In this document: piece by piece, positions 59,069 through 64,000 of the stretch
Numbering within the stretch: position 1 is the first letter of the stretch
Layout: each line of letters starts with the position of its first letter
DNA from: Cymodocea nodosa
Lineage: Eukaryota; Streptophyta; Magnoliopsida; Alismatales; Cymodoceaceae
Length of the DNA: 64,000 nucleotides
Direction of reading: 5' to 3'
Assembly (NCBI GenBank): GCA_036874045.1
Contig: CM072337.1
Coordinates: 8,618,001 to 8,682,000 of the forward strand
Notes under the pieces: generated by a model
Database searches by the model: none
What the model was told of the DNA's origin: nothing
The model's input: the letters and a program-made list of their open reading frames with translations, nothing else
Position numbers and translations under genes: made by a program

Positions 59069-59800
59069 TGATGGGTGGTGATAATGGTAATGATTTGTAA
59101 AGACAAATTGACATAGTGGTGTTGTACTATTTTATATATGATAATGGTGTTGTACTATTTTCTGTAACACTGTTCATGAAGGGTGGTGATTATGGTAATG
59201 TTGGTGATGTTGGTGAATTGTTGGTGATGGTGTGGATGATTCAGTGAACTTCTGACGCTGCTTGCAGTTAGCACGGTCCTCCACCTTTACACACACTACC
59301 ACACACTACCAACCACATCTTCTTCATTTTTTCTCCTCTTCTTTTATATTTCTTCAGTAGTAACTGCTTCTACTTTAAATGATCGGTTAGATTTCCTTCA
59401 TTCAGATCAACGATGATGATTTCTTCTCCCTTCCACGAGCGAATTCCTACGTGATACATGCAATCGTGGCCTTCCTTCGAATGTCTTGTTTCTGTAACCG
59501 TTGTAGTGGCATATTAGAAATTAAATGGTCTGTGGAGTTACAGATAACTCAATGGACTTACTTCGTTGATTTAACTATAAAACACGTGCAATAAAGAAAT
59601 AAACTACTAACATAACACGTTACCTTAGTGTGTATTCATGTAACTCAGCGCGTACAGTTATGCTAACTTAACGAGTTAAACATCTGCATCTCAAGTGATA
59701 TACTACAGCATTTAAATTCAACACGTGCATAATTCTAACTTAACAAGTTCAAATATTTCGGACACTTACGAACCTAACTATCTGATGCCCAGAAGAGTTA
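59069..59800 (-). repeat. Inverted A4-type LTR piece inside the B3 LTR
   Basis: From about 59170 the minus strand matches A4 from its R region back into the B-like U3 module (CACGTG boxes, CTCGTTAAGTTAGCATAAC). The first 100 bases hold three related GATAATGGTGTTGTAC-like segments of unknown origin. Confidence 0.7.
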
Positions 59801-60981
59801 GTTTTATTCACAACATTCACACATTCATATGAAGCAACTATATTCCATGAGATCTAATCTAAAACAACTATTTATATTAAAGAAATAAACATTTAACTAA
59901 GATCCTAAATGTGCATACATTTATAAATTTAAAATACCTAAATACTCATACACATTTGATATGAAAATATGTTTACAAGTATGAGGATCTCTCCCTTCTC
60001 TTTTACCTTTAATTCATCCACTTCTCTTCAAGCATTTAATCTCTATTCGATGATGAACCACTTTGTCTGCTCCTCGACAAGGCTGTCACCACTTGCAAAT
60101 CACATCCAAAGGGAACTGCCTATGTTTGATTTGGAGAAAATAGGTTGCACGTCCTCAATCCACTTCCAAGATACATGGATTTGTTGGCTTTCTTCTTCAA
60201 CTTTGATGCTTCCTAATTACCTCACCTTGAAGATCACGTCCTAATCTCTTCCAATGCTGCACACGTGCCTCCAATACCACCAAATTCACCTGTGGAGATC
60301 CTTTTGTATGTTGGCTTGGAGTGGAGAAGAGGAGGTCATCTAAGATGAGGGGGAAGGTGCCTAAGCTCACCAATCTTGGAGGAAAACTCTTCCAAAATCT
60401 TGGATGGAGGAGGATGGACGAAAATTGGAGTTGGAGTTCTTTCCCTTGCATGGGGGAGAAAGAGGAGATGATTTTTCCTTTGGCCAACCATCCTCTTTTG
60501 CTTTCCATTGTCATCCATCTATGGAAATATTTCAAACTCCTTCCAATTGAGACCTTCTAATTTAGGCAAGTTTTAATCATTGATTGATTGATTGATGGAT
60601 TGATTTGGAGTTTGAATTGGACGACCATGAGTTGTTGATTTCCCATGATTTAATCCAAGGGTCCACATCCTCACCTATTATCAACAACTCAATCATAACA
60701 TTAAATACATATGCACATTACACATAAATTGCTACTCAATTATAAAGCAAAAAATGAAATGTGCATAATATATTACTTGCTCAATTGAGGATTATTTGAT
60801 TTCATATCTTAATGATAATTCTTTTAAGACATACATGAAATCAGTATATAAATTACTTATATCTACACATGGGCTAATTGACTAGGTGTCAATTTAATAA
60901 AGGATAAATTTATGCATTATTGACTATTTAATCCTTAATTCATGCATATGTCTAAAAATATGATTTGCATGTAATTCCACA
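59801..60981 (-). repeat. Unclassified LTR-like insert
   Basis: It ends at CCACA, so on the minus strand it would open TGTGGAATTACATGC, as an LTR might. It has no coding signal: overlapping frames on both strands near 60200-60560 are open by composition only. A GATT microsatellite lies at about 60573-60596. The left edge and the family are not known. Confidence 0.4.
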
Positions 60982-61210
60982 TTAGAACAGTGCACGTTTA
61001 GTTAAATGAGAAATTATTACAACGAAACGACAAGTTATTTAATAGTATAATTTCAGATCCAATACATACATGTATTTATATCTGTAAGCTTTTTCTATAT
61101 TAATTGGTGTTCTTAATTTCCTTTCACAAGCAATAGTAATTGAGCAAATATGATTACTTTCATTCAGCACACCTCATCAAAACAAAATACTTAACAATCT
61201 CCCTCTTTTT

Positions 61211-61723
61211 GATGATGGCAAAACCATATTAAATCAATTATGAAATATATATATATATAACTCAACAAAGCACCTTTGTTGGGTTACTTTTTAATTCAAC
61301 AAACAAGTTTGTTGACTTAAGTTCACTTGAGCTTATTTCTATTGTTTGTGTAAAATTCACCTCTCAGAAATAAAACTTTCAGATGTCAATAATTACATAA
61401 GTATCTTCAGATTTTGAATAACCATATAATTATCTTTCAGATTACATTATCATTTGTCAGATTACAAACTATCATCTCCCTTTATAATATATGCAATTAA
61501 AATCATAATCATCTTCTTCTTTTGAATTAATAATATTTCTCTCCCTTTTTGTCATTAATCAAAAAGATGATTACACATATATAAATCGAGAGATATATTT
61601 ACAGCTAAACTTTCTATAAACATACATAAGAATTGAACCATTTACAGAAAAATGTATTATTCAAATAATCAAACAATAAATACAAACATTACATGATGTA
61701 TTTAGAAACAAGAAAACAGACAT
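61211..61723 (-). other. 3' non-coding stretch of B3
   Basis: It lies between the PPT and the third ORF and corresponds to 20287-20816 of B1. A TA repeat lies at 61245-61256. No gene is seen. Confidence 0.6.
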
Positions 61724-63941
61724 TTATCTATTCCTCCTAAGTATATCACTTATAGCATTACATATTTTGTCTCCTAGATGCCTAATATCATTTCTGATTT
61801 CATTAAGCACATCATCTATGGAAGGAGGTCGTTGGGGTTGCTGTTGTACTTGATCTGAATAACTTGGTTGTTGTGGTTGTATGCGTTCTGTATAGTCAGG
61901 TTGTTGTTGTTGTTGTTGAGGTTGATGCATGGCCTAGAATTTTTGCAAATCTTTTACACTAAAAGCTCTCATGCCTTTAGTTTCAAAGGGCCAATTAGAT
62001 AAATTTAATTAGTTTGTAAGGAGTTTACATACAGCATCACCAAAAAATAACTTTGATCTCATATGCTGTAGTTGAGAAATGAAAACATCAAACCAATTTA
62101 TTTGAATTCTATTCAGCATGCCATAAGTTGCATATAAATAGCTTCTAATGACTTCTAGATTATGTTTGACTCTTTGAAATAAATTTGCATGCAATATATT
62201 TGCAATAAACCTTGCCTCTGCATTCAGATTTTCCATTAATCTCATTTCACTATATACATCTAGAATCTTTGATAGTGAGTGAATGTCCCATTCCAGCTAT
62301 CTAACCATGTCAAATCTATTTGTAACAACAACACCTTCATTTTTTAATCCCAAAACTTCAAAAATTAATTCAGGAGACAATGTGAACTCATGTTGATTTA
62401 TTTGAGTTGTCAGTATATTGTCATTCTTGACCAGATTGTTGTAAAAGTCTGCAATAAGCTCTTTATATTATTTCCATTTTGTTCCAACTGGCAAGAATTG
62501 AATTAGGCCTTGAAACTCAAATAGATCTCTTATTTCCATCAAATTTTTGAACTTTATTGGACGAGCATGCAGAATTTGACATGTAATCAGATTATTTTAT
62601 TTCAGCAATGCTTCCTTAGATCTAAAATGAATTGAATTACCTTGAATTTGTAATACTCTATACAAAGAAGGTGATACCTGAAGCCTCGATTCAAAATTTA
62701 ATTCATTTTCAGGAACCTCTTCTTCAAAATGAATGTCATGTTGTTCCTCTAAGAAATTATTTTCTTGAAGCTGTGTATGTAAGCTTGATTCTCCAGCTTC
62801 AATAGTGTAAGGAACATCTTCAATATGCTCAACATTCATCTGTTCAATCTCTATAGATTTCGATTCATCCTTTTCTTCTAAGGATTTCATAATTGGACAT
62901 TGAATCCATTATCATACCATTTTCTCGTTTGAGTTCTTTATGTGTACGTACAATTACGGCTCTAATTACTTCTGATCTTTCTAGAGGCATATTTGGCACT
63001 ACTTCTTTGATTACAGTAATGAAATATGTTGACATGAGGAGGAACATATTTACTAGTTATATCATTTGCAATCGCCTGAATCTTTAGACGTTCTTCGAAC
63101 CAATCATATACTTCACTGAGATAGGTGTTCAGAGTTCAATTATTCCACAAATTCTACAACTAGTGTATCTATTTATAATTTTTCATTTTGTTCAACAAAT
63201 ATCTCCATTAATACAAGTTGTGAATTCTCAGACTCTACTTCTATAGATTCTAAAGAAGGTTGATTGACATTAAGCTCTTCTGGAGTCTTAACTTTTTCAA
63301 TATCCACTACTCTAGACAATCCAGCCTGTGAACTAGTTACTACTTGAACATTGTCAATTATATCTGCAATAACTTGTTCTATGTAAGTTGCCTGATGTTT
63401 TGATTGTTCAATTTCTACATCATCAGGGCTTGAACTAATAGAAAAACTTGAACTAATATTTGACTTGGATTTCTTCTCAAGTTTTCTAGCAAGAGAAAAT
63501 AAAGTCTCATTATCTTTATCAGTTTCAGTATGCTCGGAACTGATGAGTTTATCAGATGTACTATAAGGAACAATGTCTAGACATACATTGTCCTTTGGAA
63601 ATAACTACTCAACTGGTTTTTCTTTTCCAGCAGACTTTGTTTCCTTAGATATAATTTTCCTGACTTTTCTTCTTCTATAACAAGTCAGTCTCTCTTCTTC
63701 AAGTATTGTTGTTTTCTTTTGAAATTGTTCCATAAAAGTTTTCTGGTTCAATTCTTCTAAGGCACTTTCTATTGTTATTACCTTTCGAAGACCTTCAACT
63801 TTTCTTTTATCTATAGCAGTATTTGTTTGTTTTTCTTTTGAATACAAAGGAGTAGGAATAATAGATTCATGTTCTTCCTCAAATGCATGTAGTCGTGTAC
63901 CATTGATAGGGGTTTGAGGAATTCTATTTGATGAACCTATG
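61724..63941 (-). pseudogene. B3 third ORF, homologous to those of B1 and A1
   Basis: On the minus strand it runs from the B LTR at 63942 to the stop at 61724. It has the same plan as B1 (18116-20286): charged N-terminal part, conserved part with NRIQINW and VFISQL (about 62090), and a C terminus with a Gln-rich run and IRHLGDKICNAISDIL. It keeps about 200 bp (63124 to 62846) that B1 has lost, including [20 protein letters not shown]. Breaks include TAG near 62300, a TAA near 62470 and several frameshifts. It keeps Gln codons at three sites where B1 has TAG. Confidence 0.75.
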
Positions 63942-64000
63942 TGTAGGATCGTATGGCTACACAAGAGGGGGGTGAATTGTGTATTTTTAATATTTTCTGA
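63942..64000 (-). repeat. Start of another B LTR, cut by the window end
   Basis: TGTAGGATCGTATGGC and the C-rich U5 end in reverse. It interrupts the B3 third ORF; the left flank is CTATG. The rest lies outside the window. Confidence 0.85.

Larger units (their letters stand above)
57778..61196 (-). repeat. B3 3' LTR, interrupted
   Basis: LTR parts are 57778-59068 and about 60998-61196. Between them lie an inverted A4-type LTR piece and unclassified sequence. The first bases are TATAGGATT, where other B LTRs have TGTAGGATC. CACGTG boxes and TAACTTAACGAGTT words fill 58550-59040. Confidence 0.8.
57778..63941 (-). mobile_element. B3: 3' part of a SIRE-like copia element, minus strand
   Basis: From left to right on the plus strand: 3' LTR (57778-61196, with foreign sequence inside), PPT (61197-61210), non-coding stretch, third ORF. 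The third ORF is cut at 63941 by another B LTR. It was inserted into the RT of A5, left flank CATTC. Gag-pol is not seen. Confidence 0.75.

Noticed and set aside
60197-60560. Overlapping open frames on both strands
   Set aside because: No recognisable motif; both strands are open because of composition, inside an LTR-like insert.

Overview
This window is AT-rich nuclear DNA from a seed plant, probably a eudicot. Three things point there: Ty3/gypsy elements of the Athila type with a primer site fitting plant tRNA-Asp, Ty1/copia elements primed by initiator tRNA-Met, and one spliced NAC transcription factor gene. The species cannot be told from the sequence. Apart from an island of about 7 kb (22.5-29.4 kb) holding the NAC gene, almost everything is nested, decayed retrotransposon.

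Layout. 1-227: antisense integrase scrap. 228-15819: a 15.6-kb Athila-like element (A1) with both LTRs, PBS, gag-pol, a third (env-position) ORF and, unexpectedly, an F-box protein ORF ahead of the 3' LTR. 15820-18089: a 68-bp inverted A-type LTR scrap, then gag, protease and 5' LTR of a minus-strand copia element (D). 18090-22512: 3' half of a SIRE-like copia element (B1) with a third ORF and 3' LTR. 22513-23250: AT-rich minisatellite. 26001-27803: NAC gene, minus strand, three exons. 28980-29406 plus 41080-41345: a decayed LINE split by copia element C (29407-41079, TSD CCTAT). C itself holds two solo LTRs, each with a perfect TSD: a B-type one in its 3' LTR and an A-type one in its RNase H region. 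41523-51085: four further A-type LTRs or LTR pieces, two of them followed by gag or gag-PR remnants. 51086-55522: 3' end of another gypsy element (E), a perfect 21-bp palindrome, inverted A LTR, an F-type LTR, a B element start (B2) and an inverted B LTR piece. 55523-57777: A-type gag-PR-RT remnant (A5). 57778-63941: minus-strand B element (B3) with a stuffed 3' LTR and a third-ORF remnant. 63942-64000: start of one more B LTR.

How it fits together. No retroelement here looks autonomous: every gag, pol and third ORF carries stops or frameshifts, and many stops look like C-to-T or G-to-A changes. The most interesting signals are (1) an F-box gene riding in A1; (2) a related third ORF at the 3' end of both a gypsy (A) and a copia (B) family; (3) LTRs of at least three families built from the same short words (GTTGAGTTA, CTCGTTAAGTTA, TCGGATAGTTA, CACGTG), with one A-type LTR carrying a B-like module; and (4) an A family whose gag begins at the zinc knuckle and has no capsid-like part. 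All coordinates and comparisons were read by eye, without alignment software.
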